Shown here one piece after another: positions 39,682 to 51,310 of a stretch of 64,000 bases of DNA. The notes beneath the pieces are model-generated. The model ran no database searches, was not told the DNA's origin, and was given only the letters and a program-made list of their open reading frames with translations. This stretch comes from Balanoglossus misakiensis (taxonomy: Eukaryota > Hemichordata), in contig CM082591.2 in the NCBI GenBank assembly GCA_040954595.2, forward strand, positions 1,178,001 through 1,242,000, read 5' to 3'. The position numbers and the translations under genes are program-made. Numbering within the stretch: position 1 is the stretch's first letter; every line of letters begins with the position of its first letter.

Positions 39682-40593
39682 ATGAGTGGAGTTGATGGCG
39701 ACGGTTTCTTCTTAGATGGCTTCTATTTCCCCAACACCCATTACGACATCAAGCCTCTAAAGGACCGTATCATTGACCAAATATGGGATATGAGGGACAG
39801 TGACATCATTGTCTGTACATTCCCTCGATCTGGCACTCTGTCGATGGTCAAAGCTGTTCTAGAAATCTGCGAAGATGCGCACTGGAAGCTACCCAGTACA
39901 AATACACTGGTACGGCTGGGTTACATCTACGAGAAAACGGATAAATTCATGCCTGGTTTGTATGGTGAACAAGTCAGAACCGTCAAGAAGTACTTGCGTG
40001 AGATCCCATCCCCGAGGTTGTTGGTTAACCACATGGGCGTTCCCTTCTTCCACTCCAATTGGCGAGAAGGCAACAGGAAATGTAAAATCATAGTCCTGAC
40101 ACGAAATCCTAAGGATGTCTGTGTCTCCTGGTATCACTTCTTGAATGAATCGCCTCTGGGGCGGAAGAAACTGACGTGGGACCAGTGGGTCAAGGACTTC
40201 GCTGATGGTCAAGTTTGGTTTGGTCCATGGTTGGAACATGCAACAGGTTGGCATCAACATGGCCTGCAAGACAACATTCTTCACGTTGCATATGAAGACA
40301 TGAAGACAGATATAAAGTCCGTGGTGTTGAAAGTTGGCGAATTTTTGGGCAAGCCTCTGAATGAAGAGAAACTACAGCGTGTTGTAGACAACTGTAGCAT
40401 TGATGCCATCAGAAGAGACGGTGTTGACCAGGAAATGTGGGCATCGTGTGATCGTGAATTCTGGCCAAAGGGAAAGGAAAAGATACGCAAAGGAGATGTG
40501 GGAGATTGGAAAGATCACTTCACGGTGGCACAGAATGAATATTTTGATAGCAAGATCACCGCTGAGGCACAGAAGAGAGGAATAAATATCTGA
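39682..40593 (+). CDS. Cytosolic sulfotransferase (SULT family), copy 1
   Basis: This single-exon gene of 303 aa would transfer sulfate from PAPS to small hydroxyl or amine acceptors in the cytosol. The 5'-phosphosulfate loop is FPRSGTLSM (residues 48-55), the catalytic His is H117 in NHMGVPFF, and the 3'-phosphate site is TRNPKDVCVSWYHF (R141, S149). The PAPS-closing motif is RKGDVGDWKDHF, and it overlaps the dimer motif KxxxTVxxxE (KDHFTVAQNE). The Trp that normally follows the loop (SGTxW) is Ser54 here through a TGG-to-TCG change, whereas copy 2 keeps Trp. About 83% of residues match copy 2 by eye. Lack of introns suggests an ancestral retrocopy. The ATG context GATTTCACG is shared by both copies, so the duplication includes the 5' flank. 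Confidence 0.93.
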   Translation: MSGVDGDGFFLDGFYFPNTHYDIKPLKDRIIDQIWDMRDSDIIVCTFPRSGTLSMVKAVLEICEDAHWKLPSTNTLVRLGYIYEKTDKFMPGLYGEQVRTVKKYLREIPSPRLLVNHMGVPFFHSNWREGNRKCKIIVLTRNPKDVCVSWYHFLNESPLGRKKLTWDQWVKDFADGQVWFGPWLEHATGWHQHGLQDNILHVAYEDMKTDIKSVVLKVGEFLGKPLNEEKLQRVVDNCSIDAIRRDGVDQEMWASCDREFWPKGKEKIRKGDVGDWKDHFTVAQNEYFDSKITAEAQKRGINI

Positions 40594-41409
40594 TATTTTA
40601 AACATCTTCAGAGTATCCTCATATATCATGTGTTCATTGTGTCTTCATACTATTTGGTGTTGGGATGTGTTTGAGAGTCTGACCATTAGAGCGATTTAAG
40701 AACAACATCGAGACGTTAAGCAGAAGAAGCTGAACTTTAATCACATGGGGATAATATCAAAGAACATCTACTTGCTATTTTGTTTTCGTTGCATCCAGGT
40801 AATGGCAGAATTAGGACTTTCTCCTCAAACCCATCAAACTGTAGCGAGTGAAGCATTTTAATCGTATGATGTTAGCTCAAAATAGTTCCAGTTGTACATG
40901 AATTGGCGACATGTTTTGGACATGTCTACCATACGAGTGTAATCAACTTCTGAAGATTAGAATAAAAAATAACCATTCGAAGGCTATTTTTCAAATCGGT
41001 TCATTAACTGGAAACGAACATGTCATTACTCGAAATGGTATCAGAGACAAAGACCCACATTAAAATAATATCTGCATATTTTCCCTTTGTTTCTGGCAAC
41101 CAATGAACTGGATTTTTGCCAGCTCAACGGTGGTGGACATGCACAATAAACAAAATTACTGATCTTACAGCTATTGTTCGTGTGCTTTAAAATTCTACCA
41201 CTTTATAGCTGTCCACATTACTAATCCAGGGCAGCTGACTGTGGTGGGAACAGGCTCTCCACAACCGCATTTTGAAAGATCCACTTGGAGTTGCAGTGTT
41301 CAGCCGTTTTGTTCTAGACATTCTGCAAAGCACAGCACAAAGACAACTAGAAAACCAGTCGTAATTACATACCCAGAAGACAGGCGAGTGTATTCAGTTA
41401 GATTTCACG
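40594..41409. other. Spacer between tandem sulfotransferases
   Basis: It holds the 3' UTR of copy 1 (AATAAA at 40961) and the upstream region of copy 2. The last bases before each ATG are alike in both copies. No other feature is seen. Confidence 0.45.
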
Positions 41410-42330
41410 ATGAGTGGAGTTGATGGCGACGGTTTCTTTTTAGATGGCTTCTATTTCGCCAACACCCATTACAACATGAAACCCCTCAAAGACCGGGTCA
41501 TCGACCAAGCATGGGATATGAGGGACAGTGATATCATTGTCAGCACTTTCCCTCGATCTGGTACTCTATGGATGATCAAAGCTGTATTGGAAATCTGTGA
41601 GGACACACACTGGAAGCTACCTGGTACAAATAAATTAGTGAGGCTGGGTTATGTCTATGAGAAAACAGATGAATTCATGCCTGGTGTGTATGCTGAACAG
41701 GTTAGAACCGTCAAGAAGTTCTTGCGTGAGATCCCATCTCCGAGGTTGTTCGCCTGCCACATGGGTGTCCCCTTCTTCCACTCCAACTGGCGAGAAGGCA
41801 ACAGAAAATGTAAAATCATAGTCGTTACAAGAAACCCGAAGGATGTTTGCGTGTCTTGGTATCAATTCTGCCAGTGGTCGCCTCTGGGACGGAAGAAACT
41901 GACGTGGGACCAGTGGGTGAAGGACTTCGTTGATGGTCAAGTTTGGTTCGGTCCATGGTTGGAACATGCAACAGGTTGGCATCAACATGGCCTTCAAGAC
42001 AACGTTCTTCACGTTGCATATGAAGACATGAAGGCAGATATGAAGTCTGTGGTGTTGAAAGTTGGCGAATTTTTGGGCAAGCCTCTGAATGAAGAGAAAC
42101 TACAGCGTGTCCTCGACAACTGCAGCATGGAGGCGATGAAAAGAGACGGCGTTGACCAGGAAATGTGGTGTTCATCTGACAGCGAAATCTGGCCGAAGGA
42201 CGCCCAATACATACGGAAGGGGAAAACAGGAAATTGGAAAGATCATTTCACCGTGGCACAGAACGAATACTTTGATAACAAGATCACTGCAGAAGCAAAT
42301 AAAAGAGGCCTTAAAATCAAATATTTATAA
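41410..42330 (+). CDS. Cytosolic sulfotransferase (SULT family), copy 2
   Basis: This is the second member of the tandem pair, 306 aa, intronless. It keeps the full PAPS loop FPRSGTLWM, the catalytic His in CHMGVPFF, TRNPKDVCVSWYQF, RKGKTGNWKDHF and the dimer motif KDHFTVAQNE. Most differences from copy 1 fall in substrate-facing loops (for example LFACHMG against LLVNHMG, and QFCQWSPLG against HFLNESPLG) and near the C-terminus. That pattern is what one expects when paralogs diverge in acceptor choice. A 33-bp minisatellite starts 18 bp after the stop. Confidence 0.95.
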   Translation: MSGVDGDGFFLDGFYFANTHYNMKPLKDRVIDQAWDMRDSDIIVSTFPRSGTLWMIKAVLEICEDTHWKLPGTNKLVRLGYVYEKTDEFMPGVYAEQVRTVKKFLREIPSPRLFACHMGVPFFHSNWREGNRKCKIIVVTRNPKDVCVSWYQFCQWSPLGRKKLTWDQWVKDFVDGQVWFGPWLEHATGWHQHGLQDNVLHVAYEDMKADMKSVVLKVGEFLGKPLNEEKLQRVLDNCSMEAMKRDGVDQEMWCSSDSEIWPKDAQYIRKGKTGNWKDHFTVAQNEYFDNKITAEANKRGLKIKYL

Positions 42331-42348
42331 TTCTTTCAGGTTTTTGTG

Positions 42349-42546
42349 TGAGTTGGTTTAGAGTAGATAATTTGGACATTGTGAGTTAGTTTAGAGTAGA
42401 TAATTTGGACATTGTGAGTTAGTTTAGAGTAGATAATTTGGACATTGTGAGTTAGTTTAGAGTAGAAAATTTGGACATTGTGAGTTAGTTTAGAGTAGAT
42501 AATTTGGACATTGTGAGTTAGTTTAGAGTAGATAATTTGGACATTT
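42349..42546. repeat. 33-bp minisatellite, six copies
   Basis: The unit is GAGTTAGTTTAGAGTAGATA followed by ATTTGGACATTGT, repeated six times with almost no variation (one GTAGAAAA unit). It lies in the 3' flank of sulfotransferase copy 2, probably inside its 3' UTR. Confidence 0.95.
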
Positions 42547-45500
42547 GATTTGCTGCTTTTCAATGGTTCGGGGATTTTAGGGGTTTACGAATGTCTTGCA
42601 CCAATGGAAATTGGTTTCTCGTACGTACTTTATTCAATCACGGTCAGTCTACGTGGACTTATACTGGTGAGATTATAACATCTTTGTTATTTGGCTGAAA
42701 TGTTGACGGTTTTCCTGGAATATCTAATGGTACTTTTTTGTTAGTTATAATTAAAGGATAAATCTCTTCACTTCCAAAAGTTCCCCTGCAGGTATTAGGC
42801 TGAAGTGAAGTCTGAACCAGAATTCAATTTAAACAATAGCAATGCTGAGTTCAACCGTCGATATTTTTGAAGTGACATTTGGTTTACAGTTTATTAGAAA
42901 GAAGTGTTCCCTTTGCAGTGATCAGTGCGCCATTTTAATCAATTTCTATTTTTAAATAGTCATCGCTATATTTTATTAAATTTGCAATGGGAGTCCATTC
43001 TTTTGCTGACATGTTTGAGACATGTCTAGGAACCGGACTTAAATCCAAAATTTTAAAATGCAGCGACCTTTGGCTAAAATGCGTGCTATCAAAATGTAGT
43101 ATCAAAAAAGTATTAGTTCTGGTTGTCAGGAGGTATGAGTATAGTTCATCATATGGCATGCAGGACTATTTCTGCTCAATGAGTAACAACTCAGTAGATG
43201 AAAGAGGGCCACAATTATGCCTAGTACGCCACCAACGTTGATATAGGTTAAATTTGTGTCATGTTTTCATCGTCTCCATAGTGCGTTTGTATTTCCAATC
43301 TTTACTTGCCGCTCATAGTTGTAGTAAAATTGAATGTGTCAGTTCTTGCGCGTTGTAGTTGCAAACTATAGTCAACGATTTATTGACTAGTTCACTCTCC
43401 TTACTAGAAGATGATGCAGATTCTTCACCCCATACCGCCTTCTCATTGATCGGTGGTTGGTCTGCAAGTCGATTAGTGTACAACACTCTGATCAATTCTA
43501 CAGTTACGTGGTGTAAATCTAAATTACCAACAACGACCAGGATTTCACTTTAACACACTCTATAACCTTGAAACTTGTTTGCAGTGTGTTATCCTTTTGT
43601 TTGAAAGAATGCCTAGTTCCTATATGTCTGAGAAATAGATTTTGATCCTTGGAGACATCTTAGAGACAAGAGAGCTAGGTTATGGACAGTGCCTTTTGAA
43701 ACTGTTCCCCTAAAAAAACGCACAATATAGGTTAACAATGCAATGACAGCCTTACGAGTTTTCTTGGTGTTCCCTTTAACACGTATAGCGTTCTCTGATA
43801 CTGATCTTTCTGACATTCGTAGAATTTTCCAATTATTGGTCGTAAGTGGCTCTTCTTCAGATTTTCACGTTCCTCCAAAAGAATTTCGCCTCTCCTCCGT
43901 GCATTATTAAGTCCAAATACAATGGCATATACCCTGTGCACTTCCAACCCCCTGCAATTACCCCTGTCCCACACACCAGGTTTTGTCATTAACACACTTC
44001 CACATGAGAACTGTGTGGCTGATATGTGCCGAAAGTTGCATGCTGCCCACCACATTTTCCCCATGGTGCATGTATCCTACATAAACAACTAAAGGTCGCA
44101 TATGCAATTAGAAAATTTTGGAACAGTGAGCTTGCTGGTCATCTTAAAGCTCGTCTGGTACATACATCCAAATTTCTGGCATAATATCCAAATGGCATTA
44201 AGTTAATGAATCAATAAGACGATTAAAGCCACGAACAGTTTCCATTTGATCAAAACCCTGACGGCTAGTGAAATAACACCCAAAGACAGTAGTAGTCCCA
44301 AGATATCTTTTCTTTCTGCAACTGAAAAAAATATTTTTTATCTTCTCATTCTTGGACAAAACCTCCTTCTCAAGGTGAACATTTATAACCAAAACTAATG
44401 ATACACTAGAATCATAAATGACAGTCAAAGAAAATCAATCTACTTCACTCCTCCCAATTTACAGAAACTAAGCCAACATATTAACTTCATTGTGGTCGAT
44501 GAGATTCTAAAGTGTGCTAATTATAGTCTCATATTGCACCCGCTAAGCACAGCGTCAAATTTTATTCAAGAACACAATTTGAGATTAATGTTCATCTTTC
44601 ACTGAGTAAGTGCACTCATATCTGTCGTGAATTGAAAACTTAAAGTTTTATAATATACCGGTAGATATTAGATGATCAATGTTAAAGTTTGTTTATGATC
44701 TCAACGCAGGTTGTGATGGCGCTCGCAAAATAACAAACTGCCAGCTTGTATACATGACCGTGAAGATGTTATCGGTTCTACGTTTTGTCTGCTGAATCTT
44801 GACATTTCAGGCACGCTGTAGCAAAACTCTTTCCATGCACAATTGTCTTGTCAGATGCACATGCCCTAAAGATATTATAAATATGGCCAATATGGAGTTG
44901 CCTGTTAGTTGTCACTGGCACACACTAATCATGATGTCCACGGATAGAAGGATAATCTATGATAGGGCTAATTTCCACTACCTTGAAAGTTTTTTCCTAC
45001 CTAGACTAATGATAAAAATCATAGTTGTCGACACTCATTTCTTCTAGTCAGCTATACTTCATAACTCGCCCACACCATTCTTATCATGAGTATTTCTCAA
45101 GCTTGCTTTTCTCGAAAGAGTTCTCCTCTATAACCCTTTCACCCCCTGTTCCGTGTTTAGAGGTCCAACCTTACCATGGAAACAATGGATCTGGACTGAA
45201 CCATGGTGGTGAAAGAGGTAAAAGGTGTCTCATGATCGCGTACAGAGTAGATTCAAATGTATCGACACACACTTAGTATACACATACTTGTACTCTTAGC
45301 ACACCCACCACACATGCACGAGCACTCATTGGCACACAGCGGATCTGACGCTACTTTGTGTGAACATATAATGGTTGACACAGAATTGGTTCAACTAGGG
45401 CAACTGTGATCAATATTCTGATTGAAATCGATAATAATAGAACGTGTCAAATGTGGTGACCCTTGATGCTGTATCAAATGAATGCCTGAGACATACAACA

Positions 45501-46197
45501 CATTTAAGAATACCGGAGTCTGAATTATGTTAGTTTCTTGTATTCCGTGAAATAAAAATGGCGTGAAATTACTAGAAATGTGATATAGAAATGGTGTTTG
45601 TGTTGATTATGTCCATTCTTTGGTTTTTGGTGCGTAAAATGCATATACTTCAGTGCTGATCAGGGTACAATATCTTGTCTGTTTGTACGTTTGGTGCTCT
45701 GATGTCTGAATTGAAATGGTGCATTGATTGATTGTGGCAATACAGTCCTTTTCCTGATTGCATGATTCGTATCGGGTTTCTCACAAAGAATGCGGCATTT
45801 CTGAGATTTCAATGATAGGCATGTCGAACTGAATGATCGGCGCTTCAAGACTGAGATGTGTCTTGTCAACCAGCAAGCCTGTTGAATCATCTTCAATGAT
45901 ATTCCATCAGAAACCAGCAGTACATGTACTTTGACACACCAAGAGCTACAACCTTACTAATCCGCCAGTGCTTTCCCATGTTACCATATTAATGTAAACC
46001 ACCTGGGGTGTCAATTGTTAGCACCAATCAATGCAATGGGTTTGTGTACTGTTTTCTCATGCATATTTAGTGACTTATCTAACCCATCGAGAGCATGTAA
46101 TGCATTGTGGGAACAGTGTGGGGACTCTTAGTCAGCTCAAGGAGGGTTGTGACATAGAGAGCAACAAGATATCAGAGGTTTGAGGAAGAGAGGCTAT
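42547..46197. other. Gene-poor intergenic region
   Basis: No gene is recognised. A 110-residue minus-strand open frame at 43732-44064 contains a Lys/Glu-rich stretch but no domain I know and no clear splice partner. One MITE copy lies at 45130-45221. Confidence 0.4.
45130..45221. mobile_element. Short TTAA-ended MITE, copy 5
   Basis: It runs from ATAACCCTTTCACCCCC to GGTGGTGAAAGAGGTAAA, with internal AGAGGTCCAACCTTACCATGG and GGACTGAACCATGG. Both terminal tetranucleotides are slightly eroded. Confidence 0.7.
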
Positions 46198-47879
46198 GAT
46201 GTCAATGTTGTTTGAAAAGGGAAGAAGAGTATGAGTTAGATTTGGTTGGAATGAGGTGGTCAATGTTGTGTGAAAAGGGAAGGAGATTATTAGTAAGATT
46301 TGGTTGGAATGAGGTGGTCAGTGTTGTTTGAAAAGGGAAGAAGATTATTAGTTAGATTTGGTTGGAATGAGGTGGTCAGTGTTGTTTGAAAAGGGAAGAA
46401 GATTATTAGTTAGATTTGGTTGGAATGTGGTGGTCAGTGTTGTTTGAAAAGGGAAGAAGATTATTAGTTAGATTTGGTTGGAATGAGGTGGTCAGTGTTG
46501 TTTGAAAAGTGAAGAAGATTATTAGTTAGATTTGGTTGGAATGTGGTGGTCAATGTTGTTTGAAAGGGAAGAAGATTATTAGTTAGATTTGGTTGGAATG
46601 AGGTGGTCAATGTTGTTTGAAAGGGAAGAAGATTATTAGTTAGATTTGGTTGGAATGAGGTGGTCAATGTTGTTTGAAAAGGGAAGAAGATTATTAGTTA
46701 GATTTGGTTGGAATGTGGTGGTCAGTGTTGTTTGAAAAGGGAAGAAGATTATTAGTTAGATTTGGTTGGAATGAGGTGGTCAGTGTTGTTTGAAAAGGGA
46801 AGAAGATTATTAGTTAGATTTGGTTGGAATGTGGTGGTCAGTGTTGTTTGAAAAGGGAAGAAGATTATTAGTTAGATTTGGTTGGAATGAGGTGGTCAGT
46901 GTTGTTTGAAAAGGGAAGAAGATTATTAGTTAGATTTGGTTGGAATGAGGTGGTCAGTGTTGTTTGAAAAGGGAAGAAGATTATTAGTTAGATTTGGTTG
47001 GAATGTGGTGGTCAGTGTTGTTTGAAAAGGGAAGAAGATTATTAGTTAGATTTGGTTGGAATGAGGTGGTCAGTGTTGTTTGAAAAGGGAAGAAGATTAT
47101 TTGTTAGATTTGGTTGGAATGAGGTGGTCAGTGTTGTTTGAAAGGGAAGAAGATTATTAGTTAGATTTGGTTGGAATGAGGTGGTCAATGTTGTTTGAAA
47201 GGGAAGAAGATTATTAGTTAGATTTGGTTGGAATGAGGTGGTCAATGTTGTTTGAAAAGGGAAGAAGATTATTAGTTAGATTTGGTTGGAATGAGGTGGT
47301 CAGTGTTGTTTGAAAAGGGAAGAAGATTATTAGTTAGATTTGGTTGGAATGTGGTGGTCAGTGTTGTTTGAAAAGGGAAGAAGATTATTAGTTAGATTTG
47401 GTTGGAATGAGGTGGTCAGTGTTGTTTGAAAAGGGAAGAAGATTATTTGTTAGATTTGGTTGGAATGAGGTGGTCAGTGTTGTTTGAAAAGGGAAGAAGA
47501 TTATTAGTTAGATTTGGTTGGAATGTGGTGGTCAGTGTTGTTTGAAAAGGGAAGAAGATTATTAGTTAGATTTGGTTGGAATGAGGTGGTCAATGTTGTT
47601 TGAAAAGGGAAGAAGATTATTAGTTAGATTTGGTTGGAATGAGGTGGTCAATGTTGTTTGAAAAGGGAAGAAGATTATTAGTTAGATTTGGTTGGAATGA
47701 GGTGGTCAATGTTGTTTGAAAAGGGAAGAAGATTATAAGTTAGATTTGGTTGGAATGAGGTGGTCAATGTTGTTTGAAAAGGGAAGAAGATTATTAGTTT
47801 AGATTTGGTTGGAATGAGGTGGTCAATGTTGTTTGAAAAGGGAAGAAGATTATTAGTTAGATTTGGTTGGAATGAGGTG
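46198..47879. repeat. 58-bp minisatellite array, about 29 copies
   Basis: The unit reads GAGGTGGTCAATGTTGTTTG, then AAAAGGGAAGAAGATTATTA, then GTTAGATTTGGTTGGAAT. Units differ at a few diagnostic sites: GAGG/GTGG, CAATG/CAGTG, AAAAGGG/AAAGGG (57-bp units) and TTAG/TTTG. A pair of adjacent 57-bp units occurs near 46560-46680 and again 578 bp later near 47138-47255, so a ten-unit block was duplicated. The frame is not kept (58 is not a multiple of 3), so it is not coding. Confidence 0.97.
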
Positions 47880-50800
47880 ATTCTGTTTTATTGGAAGATA
47901 ATTTCTTTGATCACCAGCTTGCTGTATTGAAAATAAATTACAAGAGAATGCCAGTGGTGAATCATGGTTTAGTAAGTGTGTCGGAATGGTTATATATTTC
48001 GAGTTGGAAAATAAATCAATGTTTGAATGAATTTCTCAACATTTTAGATAGTCATGAGAGTGTAGTTTCAGAATCATTGTACATTGGGTGACAATGTCTA
48101 ACATTAATATTAATTTCAGCCCAGGCTGGCCCTCACAGCACATGTACAGAATAATTCATGGTGCATGGATTTTTCTTTTGAAATCGATTTTCAATCTTCG
48201 CGAAGTTGAGGTCAGGCTTGTGATTACCCATGTCAAGAATTGATGCTTGCTTGATTTGATGCGTTAGTCCAAGTAACTCTGGATCGCTAAGTCTTTATCT
48301 TGGTGTAGCCATTTCCCAAGAAAGGAAATTTAGTTCAAGTATGGCTTATATAACTGTGGTAAAGTTTAGTATATGCGTAACTCCTACGACTTCCGCTCAT
48401 ACATTTACTAACTGTGGTATAAGCATAATGCTTTATTACCATATGACATCCCTTCCTGAGGACAATGGCATAATGTAAGCCTTATAAAAACAGCATCACA
48501 ATCATGCGAAAAGCTATACCTAGAAATGATCCTTCTGGACTTGAACAAATACTTCAAAAGAAATTCTGACGTGGTTGATTTCCGGTCACGTGTCTTTTGT
48601 TTTCAGAATGAATACAGGTGATTGAAGTATGTGTTTTTAAATACTTAGTAACTCTTCTTGGAAGAGTACCGGTATAAGATTATCAAATTCAGGACAAAAG
48701 GGGCATATTGGCGATGTGACAATGAGACACCCCAAGTCAATGCATATAAACGATTAGGACATAGTGTTGGTTCTGAATGTTTTTCTTATAAGAATCTAGG
48801 GAGATAAATGGAAGTATGGATATTGGGTAAGAAAATTAATTTTATAATCAGCAGACGAAAGTCAATACTCTCGAATAATCAATTTTGGATAACGCGCGAA
48901 AAAAACATACAATGCATTTTTTGTCAGTGCTGACGTGGACAAATATTGAGTTTCGCGCGCGTCTCATGTTTATTCGATGCTCTTCTCGAACCAGTGACGT
49001 CTTAAAGCTGTTCATTCAATCAATGATGAAAATGGCAAAAGGCTGCTGGTTATCTACCAACAAATATTCCACCAAAACAAGCACAAGGCAGCGGAAACGA
49101 TTATTCGGAGTACGTCATCTACCGGAACATGGCGTGGATTGTCATAATATCCTATTGTTGACGTCAGAGTCAACATTTTGTGGGTAGATGTCACGGGTTA
49201 TTACGTCACATCTCTTTGCTGTTTACATCCCATCATGGCAACATGGTAATATGCATGTCTGTATGTCTGTCGGTTTCCTACAGATACACTGTATTGTCTA
49301 ACACTCGACGCAGGCTAATTGAAATTTGTCAACAATAATATTCAGTAATTGTGGAGTCTTACAAGCATTGATGATGTGATATGCAATTAGCTTTTTTGTG
49401 AGTGAAAAAAGTCTCCAAACTTGCTTATAATACAAGTGTATCAAGTCGATTCTGTTTCATAACTTCCACTCTTTCTGTAAAATATAGTACAGTCCCCGGG
49501 CATGTTAACACGTGACTGTAACTCAACCCGTTTTATGTGTATCATAATCACTCTGCCATTGTTAATGACCTCTCCCCTTTGACCTTTACCCCATAAACAG
49601 CAAAGGCGCACATGCGCAACCTTTCATTCCGTTGGCACTTAAATATCTCAAAACCCTGGTTATACCTAACAGTAGCACGCAGTCACCATCTAATGATCGT
49701 TTTGTCATTTTATCGACATGTTAGCTCTAAATGTCAAGCACTCAACAATATGTTCAGGAACTCCTGAGCTTCATGTCCTTATTCTGGAAAGACGTGTACT
49801 TGTTGATCTACGAAGGACGTTTGAGACAGACATGTTGTCGCCATTCAGACATAGGAAGAAAGTCCCAAATTTGTACACGCGTGGTAATCTATGAACTGCC
49901 CTGGAATTCGAACTCCAAACATATACACGCTCGCGTGATATCCCCATAAGTCAAGGACAACAGTTAATAGGTCTTTGTATTAAAACGTGAGTTTGCGGTA
50001 AAACAAAGTCCACTGGTGAATATTCTTGCATGGAGGGAAGTTAGACCCACAGACAAGGAGAATGTGATTGCGCTTGCGTGAGATAAAAACTACTTCACAA
50101 GGACCTACAACGACTCTAAGTCTGCTTGGCTCATTCGCCGCACCGTTTAATTAGTTTGGTTAGAGTTCCAAAATAACTGCGGGAGAAAAGCAGAAAGCTG
50201 CCTTCCAACATTTCCTGGCCAATTTAGCATACATAGTTTGTTCGTAGCAAGGACGTGATCGACCCGAATTGTCATCTAACGCAAAGATGGGATAATCTCG
50301 CCAGAACGATAATCCTGCGAAGATGCGATTTGAGACAAGATAGAAATAGGAATCAAATAGCTGGCAATATTTCGGATACAACAATCCTGTCGACGCTTCT
50401 AATCTCCCTGGGGTAGTTTCTAAGCAGGCAATGAGTCACGCGAGACTTTGAACGTGACCCTTCCAAGTCTCGCCTCAACAAAGTCACTGCACACGAATCA
50501 ATATAGATTCTTGAAAAACCCGAGTCCTCTACATGTGGGGATTGTATTGATGGCCCCACAATCATCCTATAGGTGCATTTTATTCCCATTATGATGAGAA
50601 AATAAGGTGATTACCTACGAAAAAAATAAGGGACAATCGAAATTTCAATCTCCTCCGGTGATGGGAAGGGAATAGATAATAAGATTTTCCAATAATCGCA
50701 CAAACGTGCGTGCTATTCGTGGTAGAGAAGACTGACATAGTCTATATCGTTAAAGAACTACTGTTTAATTGTAAGATGTACCAAATATATACTGGATAGA

Positions 50801-51310
50801 GAGAGAGACAGAGAGAGAAAGAAAGACAGAGGCAGACAGAGACACGGACAGAACATACCCCATGAAAGGAAGTGTGAAAGCGAAAGTAATATTCCAAATT
50901 TTAAATTCTTCAAAATATACATATTATTCACTTCATTTTAGCAACGGACAAAATGCATTTATTTCTTAACCACGGATTCAACAAAATGTACAACCGCTGA
51001 AAATCAACAACAAACGAGTAGATATCATAAATATCAAGCGTCAAAAATACAGCTGGTTTGATATTTTTTCAGGGTTGTCAGAAAGACTGTGTAAAAATGT
51101 CAGGCAAATTGTGTCTTGCTGACGTTAAGTTGGACTCAAATAAAATACATATACAATGAATAATTGATACATTAAAACAATGAGAAGTTTCAATATAATT
51201 TAAATATTTCTGTAACGTTGAAGTTTAATTTGGTCAAGCATACTACATCTAAATATATAAACATTTCTCTGTTAGTCATTATGCTTGTCTTTGACTTGCT
51301 GGCGAGGTTG
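47880..51310. other. Gene-poor region downstream of the peptide precursor
   Basis: No gene is recognised. It includes the 3' flank of the minus-strand peptide-precursor gene and a GA-rich purine stretch at about 50798-50850. Small open frames (for example 48885-49187) show no domain and no codon-level signal I can defend. Confidence 0.4.

Noticed and set aside
43732-44064. 110-residue minus-strand frame with Lys/Glu-rich stretch
   Set aside because: No domain, no convincing splice sites, and an alternative frame is equally open; chance or a decayed repeat.
46464-47245. Two nearly identical 67-residue open frames
   Set aside because: Both are translations of the 58-bp minisatellite, whose unit does not keep frame.
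49890-49925. tRNA-like GAATTCGAACTCC box
   Set aside because: No A box or cloverleaf can be folded around it.
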